The notes under the pieces were generated by a model. That model was not told the origin of the DNA and searched no databases. It saw only the letters and a list, made by a program, of their open reading frames with translations. From an archaeon (GTDB taxonomy: Archaea > Methanobacteriota > Methanobacteria > Methanobacteriales > Methanobacteriaceae), in assembly GCA_024409165.1 (NCBI GenBank), contig JAKSUE010000090.1, positions 1 to 6,100 on the forward strand: 6,100 nt of DNA, read 5' to 3'. The position numbers and the translations under genes are program-made. This document shows positions 1 through 5,584 of the stretch, in pieces. The stretch's first letter is position 1; every line of letters starts with the position of its first letter.

Positions 1-68
1 TGGTTGATAGGCTCTATAAATAAGATTATATAATATTATTCCATATATAAAAATAATGATAAGAAATA

Positions 69-92
69 ATTTTTTTTATTTTTTATTTTTTC
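69..92 (+). terminator. T-rich tract, possible archaeal terminator
   Basis: Three closely spaced runs of T follow a short reading frame that is open from the window edge and closes within about the first 35 bases. Archaeal RNA polymerase commonly terminates on such T-rich tracts without a hairpin, so this could end a plus-strand gene lying mostly outside the window. In DNA this AT-rich, T runs are also expected by chance. Confidence 0.3.
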
Positions 93-125
93 TTTAAGAC
101 TCAATAAAATATAAAATCCTATTTT

Positions 126-135
126 TTTATATACT
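126..135 (+). promoter_or_regulatory. candidate TATA box for the small membrane protein gene
   Basis: TTTATATACT resembles the methanogen TATA box. Transcription would start about 25 bases downstream, leaving a leader of roughly 100 bases before the ATG at 265. It is the clearest TATA-like element upstream of that gene, but AT-rich background makes single-box calls weak. Confidence 0.35.
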
Positions 136-264
136 GAAAAAATTAAATACATATTTCCTCTTTTTTTCCCGTTAAATAATGTGTAAATACTTTTTAGGCA
201 GAGAAGACTGGATAAGGTTAAATTTAAGATTAAAATTAGATAAATAAGGAGTTTTTTTTTAATA

Positions 265-492
265 ATGAGAAAAATAGATTATAGATTAATTTTAATAGCA
301 TTATCTTTTATTATTGTAGGTTGTCTCGTTAATTTGATGATTGATAATACTATTTTTATATCAGAAGAAAGCAATTCAACTGATAATGGCATTATAGATA
401 TAGATATTGGAGGATATGGGATAGATATCGATGATGATTTAGAAGATAAAAATGTGAATATTTCAGTTTCAAACTCTAAATCTGGATCTTAA
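265..492 (+). CDS. small acidic membrane-anchored protein, unknown function
   Basis: I do not recognise this 75-residue protein. It starts with a short basic stretch (MRKIDYR), followed by one hydrophobic segment at about residues 8-26. A lipobox-like IVGC ends at Cys20, so it could be a lipoprotein or a signal-anchored protein. The rest (about 30-75) is strongly acidic and polar, with a DIDIGGYGIDIDDD stretch, two N-glycosylation sequons (Asn37, Asn65) and a Ser/Asn-rich tail. It would be expected on the outer face of the membrane. A GGAG motif lies at 248-251, but 13 bases separate it from the ATG, including a run of T, which is longer than usual. The gene converges with the acetyltransferase at 684-1313. 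It could be a real short surface protein or a remnant of a larger one; anchor plus acidic tail favours a real gene. Confidence 0.55.
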   Translation: MRKIDYRLILIALSFIIVGCLVNLMIDNTIFISEESNSTDNGIIDIDIGGYGIDIDDDLEDKNVNISVSNSKSGS

Positions 493-501
493 TTGAAAAA
501 A

Positions 502-580
502 ATACGGAAACTTTTTGTAACACTTGTTACGTTTAGTGTTGCGGATAATGTTTTATTTTGTGGCGGTTTAATTTCCGTAT
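502..580. repeat. 79-base segment bounded by a perfect 9-base inverted repeat
   Basis: ATACGGAAA at 502-510 is matched by its exact reverse complement TTTCCGTAT at 572-580. Between them lies a second, tighter inverted repeat: GTAACA (517-522) and TGTTAC (525-530) separated by two bases. The segment is richer in G and C than its surroundings (GTTGCGG, GTGGCGG). It begins just after the stop codon at 492, so it may be the structured 3' end of that transcript, a small miniature-transposon-like element, or a small RNA. No target-site duplication is evident. Confidence 0.45.
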
Positions 581-621
581 ATAATATACAGAATTTATAG
601 TGTTGCGATTTGTTACGTTTA
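524..621. repeat. duplicated words TTGTTACGTTTA and TAGTGTTGCG
   Basis: TTGTTACGTTTA occurs at 524-535 and again at 610-621. TAGTGTTGCG occurs at 534-543 and again at 598-607. The two words are present in both clusters but in swapped order, so this is not a simple tandem duplication. These are among the few GC-containing words in the stretch, making chance repetition less likely. Function is unknown; protein-binding sites or a rearranged repeat are possible. Confidence 0.5.
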
Positions 622-627
622 ATAGTG

Positions 628-634
628 TTTTTTT
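628..634 (+). terminator. T7 tract downstream of the small membrane protein gene
   Basis: A run of seven T on the plus strand lies about 135 bases after the stop at 492. It is the first clear T run beyond the inverted-repeat segment, so it could terminate the plus-strand transcript. It sits opposite the minus-strand T8 tract at 665-672, as expected between convergent genes. Confidence 0.3.
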
Positions 635-664
635 ATTAATTATAAATGGTCGACATAAATAGTT

Positions 665-672
665 AAAAAAAA
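665..672 (-). terminator. T8 tract downstream of the acetyltransferase gene
   Basis: Eight A on the plus strand give T8 on the minus strand, about 12 bases past the TAA stop of the acetyltransferase gene. Position and composition fit an archaeal T-tract terminator. No stable hairpin precedes it. Confidence 0.35.
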
Positions 673-683
673 TAATATATAAT

Positions 684-1313
684 TTATTTTAAAAATTTTA
701 ATTCCATGTGTTTCATTTCTCTCTTTTTTTTACTTAGAAAGTTTAATGATTTTTTATTAAATACTCTGAATCCTTTAGAATGATATAGTTTATATGCTTT
801 ATCATTTCTGAAATCAACATCTAAAATTACTCTTTTACAATTCAAATCTTTTCCAAGTTGAGTTAATTGATCTAAAGCTTCTTTTCCATAACCTTTTCCT
901 CTTTGATTAGAACAAATAGCTAATTCACCAATATAAAAATCATCATCTTCTACATTAACTAAAACAAAATAATCCATAAAAGAGACTTTAGAAAGAGCTA
1001 AAGCTTGACTAAATTTAAGATTCTTAAATAAAAATAGAATTTCTTTTAAATAAGAATATTTTACTCCTTTTCCACCATTAAACATTCCAATAATTTCCTT
1101 TTCTTCTCTATCTTCATCATCAAAAAAAACGTAGAATAAATCATTTTCATCAATGCCTTCAGCAAAATCAAAGATTAATCTCTCTTTAATAGCTTCTACA
1201 CCTTCTTCTTTTGATTTAAAAACATGATTAAAAGTTCTATAATCAACATCATAACTTAACTCAGCTACTTTATAAATATCATGAACCGCTGGATTAAAAT
1301 CTCTAAAAATCAA
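684..1313 (-). CDS. GNAT-family N-acetyltransferase
   Basis: The 209-residue protein carries the GNAT fold signature. Motif A is in residues about 126-149, where a beta strand (FYIGELAIC) runs into QRGKGYG (137-143), the Q/RxxGxG/A loop that holds the pyrophosphate of acetyl-CoA. Motif B follows at 170-182 (N..A..LY..KGF). The N-terminal 120 residues are more divergent and probably form the substrate side; the substrate cannot be read from sequence. The start is TTG, giving MIFRDFNP; no ATG lies at a sensible place, and GGTGG lies 11 bases upstream (1325-1329). From memory, similar N-termini (MIIRDFNP-like) occur in methanogen acetyltransferases. About 100 bases, including a T run, separate it from the nuclease gene upstream, so it is probably a separate unit rather than part of that module. 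It could acetylate a protein N-terminus or a small molecule. Confidence 0.87.
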   Translation of the reverse strand: MIFRDFNPAVHDIYKVAELSYDVDYRTFNHVFKSKEEGVEAIKERLIFDFAEGIDENDLFYVFFDDEDREEKEIIGMFNGGKGVKYSYLKEILFLFKNLKFSQALALSKVSFMDYFVLVNVEDDDFYIGELAICSNQRGKGYGKEALDQLTQLGKDLNCKRVILDVDFRNDKAYKLYHSKGFRVFNKKSLNFLSKKKREMKHMELKFLK

Positions 1314-1413
1314 TTTTTATCAAACCACCAAAAAAAATTATAAGATTAAATATTAAAAAATCGGATTTAGAATAAAGATTCTTTAATAAAAAAATAGATG
1401 GATAAATAATATT

Positions 1414-1914
1414 TTAAAATTTGATATTATTCCTCTCAAAAAATTCTTTTAAATTAATATGTCCCACATCTAATTCATCACAAACATGAGGAATATTATG
1501 TTTTTTAGTTGGTTTTTCATTAGTAACAACTATAGCATTATGTTTCCATGCGTATGCAATAAGCCACGGATCTGCAACAACAGTAGCATAATTACCCCAC
1601 TCTTTTTCAAGTGAAGAAACTGTTTTATTTCGTTTAAATTCTTCTTTATAAATCGGTAATGATTCGATTAATGGAATACACTCCTCCTCTCCATTAATCA
1701 ATTCTTTAAATAATGTTTCATTACATTTAGACTCAATAGTCAACCAATGATTTTTTATGGATTCAGATTTTAACTCTAATTTTACTTCAGAAATAGAAAC
1801 CATAACTCCATCATCAATTAACTCTTCAACTTTATTCCAAACAATATCAAAAACATTAGGGAAATAATTATCATACATATTAATTAAAATATTTGTATCA
1901 AATACATACTGCAT
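1414..1914 (-). CDS. PIN-like DUF4411 protein, predicted RNase toxin
   Basis: The 166-residue protein matches the DUF4411 branch of PIN-like nucleases. It opens with YVFDTNILINMY, whose Asp6 is the first metal ligand of the PIN fold. Glu43 or Glu47 in SEVKLELK, Asp115 in ADPWLIAYA and the VVTNE strand (130-133) supply the other expected acidic and polar active-site positions. Length is normal for the family, and no part appears missing. PIN toxins typically cut RNA using Mg2+ or Mn2+ held by these acidic residues; activity here is inferred. The gene begins three bases after the stop of the HTH-ImmA gene, a partner often found next to DUF4411 genes, so the two are read as a type II toxin-antitoxin pair with this protein as the toxin. 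The start is fixed by GGGGAG six bases upstream, inside the last codons of the partner gene. Confidence 0.87.
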   Translation of the reverse strand: MQYVFDTNILINMYDNYFPNVFDIVWNKVEELIDDGVMVSISEVKLELKSESIKNHWLTIESKCNETLFKELINGEEECIPLIESLPIYKEEFKRNKTVSSLEKEWGNYATVVADPWLIAYAWKHNAIVVTNEKPTKKHNIPHVCDELDVGHINLKEFFERNNIKF

Positions 1915-1917
1915 GAT

Positions 1918-3075
1918 TTACTCCCCTTTTATATCCAAATCTAGGCTTTTAATAGTATCTAAAGAAACATCTAAATATCTCATAGCTTGAGTAGCAGTAA
2001 TCACTTCATTATCATAAGCATCTAATATTAATCTAGTGTAAGGAGTTCCATCTTGCTTCTTTTTAATTATCACAGTAGAGATGTGAGGAGAACTATTTTT
2101 TTTATTTTTTTGGTCTTTTTCTCTTTTTATTTTATTACCTTCTTCCAATTTTTTAATCCATACATCCCTTGATTCATTACTTATTATATTAGAATCATTT
2201 AATTTATAAACAATGCTCTGTTTACTAACTCCATAAATACTAGATAAAATTGCAACTTTTAACTTTCCATTACTCTTATTAAATAATGGAATATCATTAA
2301 ATGTATCACAAGGCATTAAAATTTCAGCAGCTACTTTATTACAGAATGTTTCTTTTTTATTATATTTATCAATATCACATATTGTACTATGTCCTTGTAT
2401 TAAATGAGCTAATTCATGCATTAAAGTAAAAATTCTTCTGTTATGATAATTTTTACCATTAAGTAAAATTATTGGACAATAATCATAATAAATTGAACAA
2501 CCACTCATTTCAGATTCTGGAACATCTTTAGTTTCAAATACCAAAATTCCTAGATTAAAACATATTTCTTTCCAATGATTTAAAAAACTATTATGAGAAC
2601 TATCTCTATTTCCATTATCATTATATATCCATTTTTGTTGAGTCTCAAAACTTACATCTAAATAATTCCTAATATACTTCCCCAATTTAATATAATTTTT
2701 TTCAGAAGAAACTTTATTTCCAAAATTTGGAAAAGATAAACCCATATCTTCATGAATCTTAATATAAGCATTTCTTCTAGATTTAGCTTTTCTAATTTCT
2801 AATCTTAATTCAGGACTAAAATCTTCTATTTTATCATCCGAACGAAATTCTATAAAATCTACTGTTTCTTTAGGAGGACTTGAAAGAAAATAAAAATAGG
2901 AAGGTCTTTTATATTTTCTTGCTAAATTCCTTAAATCTGCCCAGGTTGGTCTTAATTCACCTTTTTCCCATTTTTCAGCATTTTTTAAGGTTGCAGGTAA
3001 ATCTTCAAATGTTAAACCTGCATCTTCTCTAGCCCATTTAATCATAACAGGGTTCACATTTACTCTTGTAACCAT
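1918..3075 (-). CDS. XRE-like HTH + ImmA/IrrE zinc metallopeptidase
   Basis: This 385-residue protein has three parts. Residues about 5-60 form an XRE-like helix-turn-helix (WAREDAGLTFEDLP, then KWEKGELRPTWADLRNLA). Residues about 165-295 form the ImmA/IrrE peptidase domain, with the zinc motif HELAH at 220-224 and the third ligand Glu251 in AAEILMP. The C-terminus ends in a small helical region (ILDAYDNEVITATQAMRYL) typical of the long HTH-fused members. A Lys/Glu/Asn-rich linker lies at about 308-330. All catalytic residues are present. Relatives cleave repressors (ImmA on ImmR, IrrE on DdrO); in this fused form the DNA-binding part may repress its own operon and the peptidase may act in antitoxin turnover or induction, which is inference. 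It is the first gene of the operon with the DUF4411 nuclease. The ATG at 3075 is supported by AGGAGG nine bases upstream. Confidence 0.92.
   Translation of the reverse strand: MVTRVNVNPVMIKWAREDAGLTFEDLPATLKNAEKWEKGELRPTWADLRNLARKYKRPSYFYFLSSPPKETVDFIEFRSDDKIEDFSPELRLEIRKAKSRRNAYIKIHEDMGLSFPNFGNKVSSEKNYIKLGKYIRNYLDVSFETQQKWIYNDNGNRDSSHNSFLNHWKEICFNLGILVFETKDVPESEMSGCSIYYDYCPIILLNGKNYHNRRIFTLMHELAHLIQGHSTICDIDKYNKKETFCNKVAAEILMPCDTFNDIPLFNKSNGKLKVAILSSIYGVSKQSIVYKLNDSNIISNESRDVWIKKLEEGNKIKREKDQKNKKNSSPHISTVIIKKKQDGTPYTRLILDAYDNEVITATQAMRYLDVSLDTIKSLDLDIKGE
1921..1926 (-). promoter_or_regulatory. ribosome-binding site of the DUF4411 gene, inside the peptidase gene
   Basis: The minus strand reads GGGGAG TAA ATC ATG: the binding site is formed by the final Gly-Glu codons of the peptidase, then its stop, then three bases, then the nuclease ATG. 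This layout suggests translational coupling, keeping toxin synthesis dependent on prior translation of the partner. Confidence 0.7.
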
Positions 3076-3084
3076 TATAATTTC

Positions 3085-3090
3085 CCTCCT
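3085..3090 (-). promoter_or_regulatory. strong ribosome-binding site of the HTH-ImmA gene
   Basis: AGGAGG on the minus strand lies nine bases before the ATG at 3075. It is the best match to the anti-Shine-Dalgarno sequence in the window and fixes the start. Confidence 0.75.
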
Positions 3091-3179
3091 AAATAAAATC
3101 TTAATTTGTCTTTCAATAATTTTTCTTTTATTGAATTATTAATCCTTCATTTTGCTACCCATACAAATACAAGTATCTG

Positions 3180-3199
3180 ATATTATTATATAATAATAT
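3180..3199. promoter_or_regulatory. perfect 20-base AT palindrome, candidate operator/promoter
   Basis: ATATTATTAT at 3180-3189 is followed directly by its reverse complement ATAATAATAT at 3190-3199. It lies about 105-125 bases upstream of the HTH-ImmA start and contains a TATATAA-like core on both strands, so it could be both TATA box and operator. The downstream gene encodes a DNA-binding protein, and such modules usually autoregulate. Pure A/T palindromes arise fairly easily in this composition, so support is moderate. Confidence 0.4.
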
Positions 3200-3243
3200 A
3201 TTCCTTTAATAATATTTATTATTATTCAAGTGAAACAATATAT

Positions 3244-3257
3244 CTTTATATATTTTT
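3244..3257 (-). promoter_or_regulatory. candidate TATA box of the ImmA-DUF4411 operon
   Basis: The minus strand reads AAAAATATATAAAG, combining an A-rich BRE-like stretch with a TATA box. Transcription would start near 3220, giving a leader of about 145 bases that includes the AT palindrome. The palindrome itself is an alternative, closer TATA element. Confidence 0.4.
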
Positions 3258-3303
3258 ATTAATTATAAAATTGTTGACAGATAATACCGTTTAATGTCAA
3301 AAT

Positions 3304-3425
3304 TTAGTTTATCTTTATCTCTTTTAAATCATTACAAGTTGATATTATATTATTTAAACCATTTTCTATATTGATTATCTGTTAAATTGATATTAGTAGT
3401 ATTATCTGGTTCTGTTGCACATACA
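3304..3425 (-). pseudogene. frameshifted 5' remnant of a secreted adhesin-like protein
   Basis: On the minus strand, one frame reads VCATEPDNTTNINLTDNQ (from about 3424 downward). It looks like the end of a signal peptide followed by the Asn/Thr-rich start of a secreted methanogen protein. A shift of one base in a poly-AT stretch continues as IENGLNNIISTC and DLKEIKIN before a stop at 3304-3306. The upstream part of the signal peptide also needs a one-base repair. Further upstream are a purine-rich GGGGGGAGGG tract and a TATA-like GTTTATATCG (3490-3499), consistent with a former gene start. It resembles the better preserved signal-peptide fragment at 4228-4389 (VCA..NTT.IN). The identification rests on weak similarity and two assumed frameshifts. 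Confidence 0.3.
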
Positions 3426-3449
3426 TAAATAAAGTCATTATTTTATAAC

Positions 3450-4156
3450 ATAAAAACCACTAATATGCCCTCCCCCCATAAAATTACCACGATATAAACG
3501 GGATAAAAAATCGGAAACCCAAGTTTAATTTTTACAGTTTAAAAAAAGGAATTTTCAATAAGAAAGATATACAAAAATCATTTTTCATAAACAGATGTTA
3601 TATCATTTATACTGATTCCTACAAAAATTTACTATTTTATTTTGTGGGATTTTAGCTCCCAGAAATTTTTTAGGCATATAAAAATATACCATTTTTACTC
3701 TTAATCAACCCCATGAACAGCCTAAAATACTTAAATCAATTAAAAAAAAATCCACAATAAAAAAAGACTCAAACAAAGCAAACCAGTAGTATCCAACTCG
3801 AACCAAACCTGTTAATAACATCTCATTACATGGACATAATAAAATGCTTGACATTACATCATGTTGTCTTTTTTTCATTAATTCCACACTCATGTATTGT
3901 AGTTGTCATAGTCATCTTGTGTTGCTACTACACATTGTTGCACTTCCAATCATACCACTTACATACCCCCTTTTAATATTTTTTGTTATATTTTGCCACC
4001 TTTTGCCATGTTTTTTTTTCGTACTTTTCATATATCACCAAACCACGAAGAATATAATTTTAGAACAGTCAATTAAAAATAAATAAAATAAATGATTAAT
4101 TAAAACAATACTTATGTTATCGTACTGTTTAAATTAGTGGTTCTTGGTTTAAAATT
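3450..4156. other. about 700 bases with no supported gene
   Basis: Open frames here on either strand are short, low-complexity (Phe/Leu/Cys/His-rich or Ser/Phe-rich), lack ribosome-binding sites and overlap one another, so I do not call them genes. On the minus strand some stretches look vaguely coding (for example VIYEKYEKKTWQKVAKYNKK near 4040-3980) but are broken by several stops, suggesting old decayed coding DNA. The stretch includes a C-rich CCCTCCCCCC run (3469-3478), a small hairpin with a T run (3645-3671), an imperfect GGCATAT...ATATACC inverted repeat (3673-3690) and a doubled TTTTGCCA word near 3990-4008. No tRNA or CRISPR array is seen. Confidence 0.5.
3645..3671 (+). terminator. 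orphan hairpin followed by T6
   Basis: TGGGA (3645-3649) pairs with TCCCA (3657-3661) around a seven-base loop, and a run of six T follows at 3666-3671. The form is that of an intrinsic terminator, but no plus-strand gene precedes it. It may be left over from a lost gene or be chance. Confidence 0.3.
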
Positions 4157-4168
4157 GAGGTGGTAAAT

Positions 4169-4285
4169 ATGATGATGATTTTTAACCGATGTCTTAGATT
4201 AGCCAATGAAGACCGTAGAAGCTTTATTTACCATTGGAAAATAAGCCCCAAAATAAATTTCAATCCCAGTATGGTCTTATTAGAA
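4169..4285 (+). pseudogene. 5' end of an unrecognised gene, truncated
   Basis: GAGGTGG at 4157-4163, a strong archaeal ribosome-binding site, stands five bases before ATGATGATG at 4169. The frame reads MMMIFNRCLRLANEDRRSFI and continues to about residue 38 (ISPKINFNPSMVLL) with balanced, protein-like composition. I do not recognise it. Beyond about 4285 the same frame stays open to 4420 but is simply the antisense of a signal-peptide sequence on the other strand, so the native 3' part appears to have been lost. The end given is an estimate of the break. Alternatively the 84-residue chimeric frame is translated as it stands, or the ribosome-binding site is fortuitous. Confidence 0.35.
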
Positions 4286-4389
4286 CAAATAGTATTAATA
4301 TCAGTAGTATTATTATCTGCTGCACAAACACCACCAATACAGAATATTAGTAATGTTAATAACATTAATGTTTTATATTTCCATTTCAT
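4228..4389 (-). pseudogene. truncated 5' end of an adhesin-like secreted protein
   Basis: The minus strand from the ATG at 4389 encodes 53 residues. Basic MKWKYK is followed by a hydrophobic core (TLMLLTLLIFCIGGV) and a cleavage site CAA/DNNTTDINT, a textbook signal peptide leading into an Asn/Thr-rich mature start. Such N-termini are typical of the large adhesin-like surface proteins of gut methanogens. After about residue 33 the sequence becomes hydrophobic (ILGLKFILGLIFQW) and stops at 4228-4230, so nearly the whole mature protein is missing. A GATGAGATGAT motif just upstream may be its ribosome-binding site. The ATG overlaps the stop of the transposase remnant (TGA at 4388-4386), placing a rearrangement junction just upstream. 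It could instead be a short secreted peptide, but truncation is more likely. Confidence 0.55.
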
Positions 4390-5302
4390 AATATCATCTC
4401 ATCTTTATTTTGGTGTATAATACTCGAAATATGATCTTTAGCTTTTCCATTAATCTTGTTTCGTCTACAGTAGACTTTTAATTTATGATTTATTGTTTGA
4501 AATAAATGAAATGTGCATAGTTGATGTTTTACTCCTATTTCATCTGCTACATTACGATACATTGGAAATAAATCAGTTGTCAAGCAAATAAATGGTTTAT
4601 TTTTCGTTGAATCGAGAATAAATTTTTTAGTATTTTTCGGTATTCTGCAGCGTACAATTCGTTCTGAGACTGGAATATTGAGTATTGCATCATATAATGT
4701 TAATCTGTAGTGTCTGACAGTATTAAGTCTTAAAAATTGCTCATCATATAAATAATAGCCAGAATATTCAAATTTTTCATTGTTGATTGTTTCTTCGTGA
4801 TTTTTGTTTGACCAGTTCTTGATTGTTGGATGAGATATTCGAATTCCAAGGAATATTTCAAAGTATTTACTTATTTTACGAAGTGATTGATAACCAATTT
4901 TCATTATTTCAGGAATTTTATCTTTTATTTCTTGTAAAAATTGTTTATTTTTACCAATTAATGGAGTTAGATATTCCAAATTTTTTTTCCACATTTTTTG
5001 CATTGATATTGCTGTTCTTTGAATTCTGTAGTTTTTCCATTTATATTTTGTTTGTTTTTCTTTATTGTGCCTTTTTTGATTATTTTATGGCTCCCGCAAA
5101 CTGGACAAATTGGATTATCATATTTGAAAGTATTATTTTCATCTAAAAATAGTTTCTGATTTGTATTTTCTATTTTTGGGTTTTTATGGAGTCTTTCTGA
5201 AATGATTTTTTCTTGATCAATTTTTTCGTCAGAAAAATCGTAAAGTTTAAGTTGTATAAAGTCTATATTACTATTGAGGACAGATACGATTTGTTTGGTC
5301 AT
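4386..5302 (-). pseudogene. DDE transposase, frame-split and 3'-truncated
   Basis: The first frame (5302-4967, 111 residues) has an N-terminal zinc ribbon with CPVC at 66-69 and CKKC at 101-104. The second frame (coding from about 4983 down to 4386) continues with a helix-turn-helix (SLRKISKYFE to SHPTIKNW) and an RNase H-like core with candidate catalytic aspartates in YLYDEQ and LTTDLFPMYR, followed by a CTFH motif. Joining them by a -1 shift at the A8 run (4988-4981) gives about 305 residues. The region expected to hold the catalytic Glu is absent: the frame runs into the upstream region of the adhesin-like fragment at about 4440-4400. The family cannot be fixed from this; zinc ribbon plus DDE recalls archaeal ISNCY/ISM1- or ISL3-like elements. 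Starts at ATG 5302, with GAGGA 13 bases upstream. Probably inactive. Confidence 0.8.
4981..4988 (-). other. A8 run at the transposase frame break; possible slippery site
   Basis: On the minus strand the codons read TGT GGA AAA AAA ATT, containing the heptamer A AAA AAA in the correct phase for -1 slippage. Slipping back one base gives AAT TTG GAA TAT and enters the second transposase frame directly after the zinc ribbon. Without slippage, translation ends a few codons later (IWNI, stop). The same sequence is also what a one-base indel in a homopolymer would leave. Confidence 0.5.
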
Positions 5303-5349
5303 AAATTATTATTTGTCCTCACTTATTTAAGTAATTTACTATTTTTAAA

Positions 5350-5366
5350 TCATTTATATTAAATTT
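5350..5366 (-). promoter_or_regulatory. candidate promoter of the transposase gene
   Basis: The minus strand carries an AATATAAATG TATA-like box preceded by A-rich sequence, about 50-60 bases upstream of the transposase ATG. That would give a leader of about 30 bases containing the GAGGA motif. Confidence 0.35.
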
Positions 5367-5382
5367 AAAGAAAAATTAGAAC

Positions 5383-5452
5383 GAATTTTCATCGAAGTGA
5401 AATTTCAACTGTAAAAAAAATTAAAAACAAATAAGCCTATAAAATTTTACAG
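5383..5452. repeat. two adjacent inverted repeats upstream of the transposase
   Basis: GAATTTTCA (5383-5391) and TGAAATTTC (5398-5406) form a nine-base stem with one mismatch and a six-base loop. Next to it, CTGTAAAA (5409-5416) is matched by TTTTACAG (5445-5452) with a 28-base loop. They lie 80-150 bases upstream of the transposase start, where an insertion-sequence end would be expected, and may be part of that end or a small structured RNA. A related sequence, CTGTAAAAATTAAAC on the minus strand, occurs near 3536-3522. Confidence 0.35.
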
Positions 5453-5550
5453 ACTCTTTTTTTAAAGGCGGTATGGTTTTATTTTGTATATTTTGTAAGT
5501 AGTTTATAAAAGGTTCATAAAGTACATATAAGATGATTATTAAATTATTT

Positions 5551-5560
5551 TTTATATAAT
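5551..5560 (+). promoter_or_regulatory. candidate TATA box upstream of the 132-residue protein gene
   Basis: TTTATATAAT lies 25-34 bases before the ATG at 5585. Used as a TATA box it would place the start of transcription almost at the ATG, leaving out the GGGGGA binding site. Boxes at 5503-5510 (TTTATAAA) or 5523-5531 (ACATATAAG) would give leaders that keep it and are reasonable alternatives. Confidence 0.35.
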
Positions 5561-5584
5561 ATAATAATAATGGGGGAATATTAA

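Noticed and set aside
1..33. C-terminal end of an upstream plus-strand gene
   Set aside because: More than one frame is open from the edge to a nearby stop and none has enough residues to judge.
684..1313. The acetyltransferase as a GNAT toxin or third member of the ImmA-DUF4411 module
   Set aside because: It is longer than typical GNAT toxins, has no ribbon-helix-helix partner beside it, and is set off by about 100 bases with a T run and its own binding site.
3400..3420. GGTTCTGTTGCA as an IS6-family terminal repeat
   Set aside because: The match ends after about 12 bases, no IS6-type transposase or second end is present, and the stretch reads better as a secreted-protein fragment on the minus strand.
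3760..3815. GGTTCGAGTTGG on the minus strand as a tRNA T-arm
   Set aside because: No acceptor stem, anticodon arm or D-arm can be built around it.
3705..4086. Two overlapping opposite-strand open frames (3893-3705 and 3844-4086)
   Set aside because: No ribosome-binding sites, skewed composition (Phe/Leu/Cys/His-rich), no recognisable domain, and mutual overlap.
4823..5146. Plus-strand frame of 107 residues, Phe/Leu/Tyr-rich
   Set aside because: It is antisense to the well-supported transposase; its hydrophobic look is the usual shadow of Lys/Asn-rich coding on the other strand.
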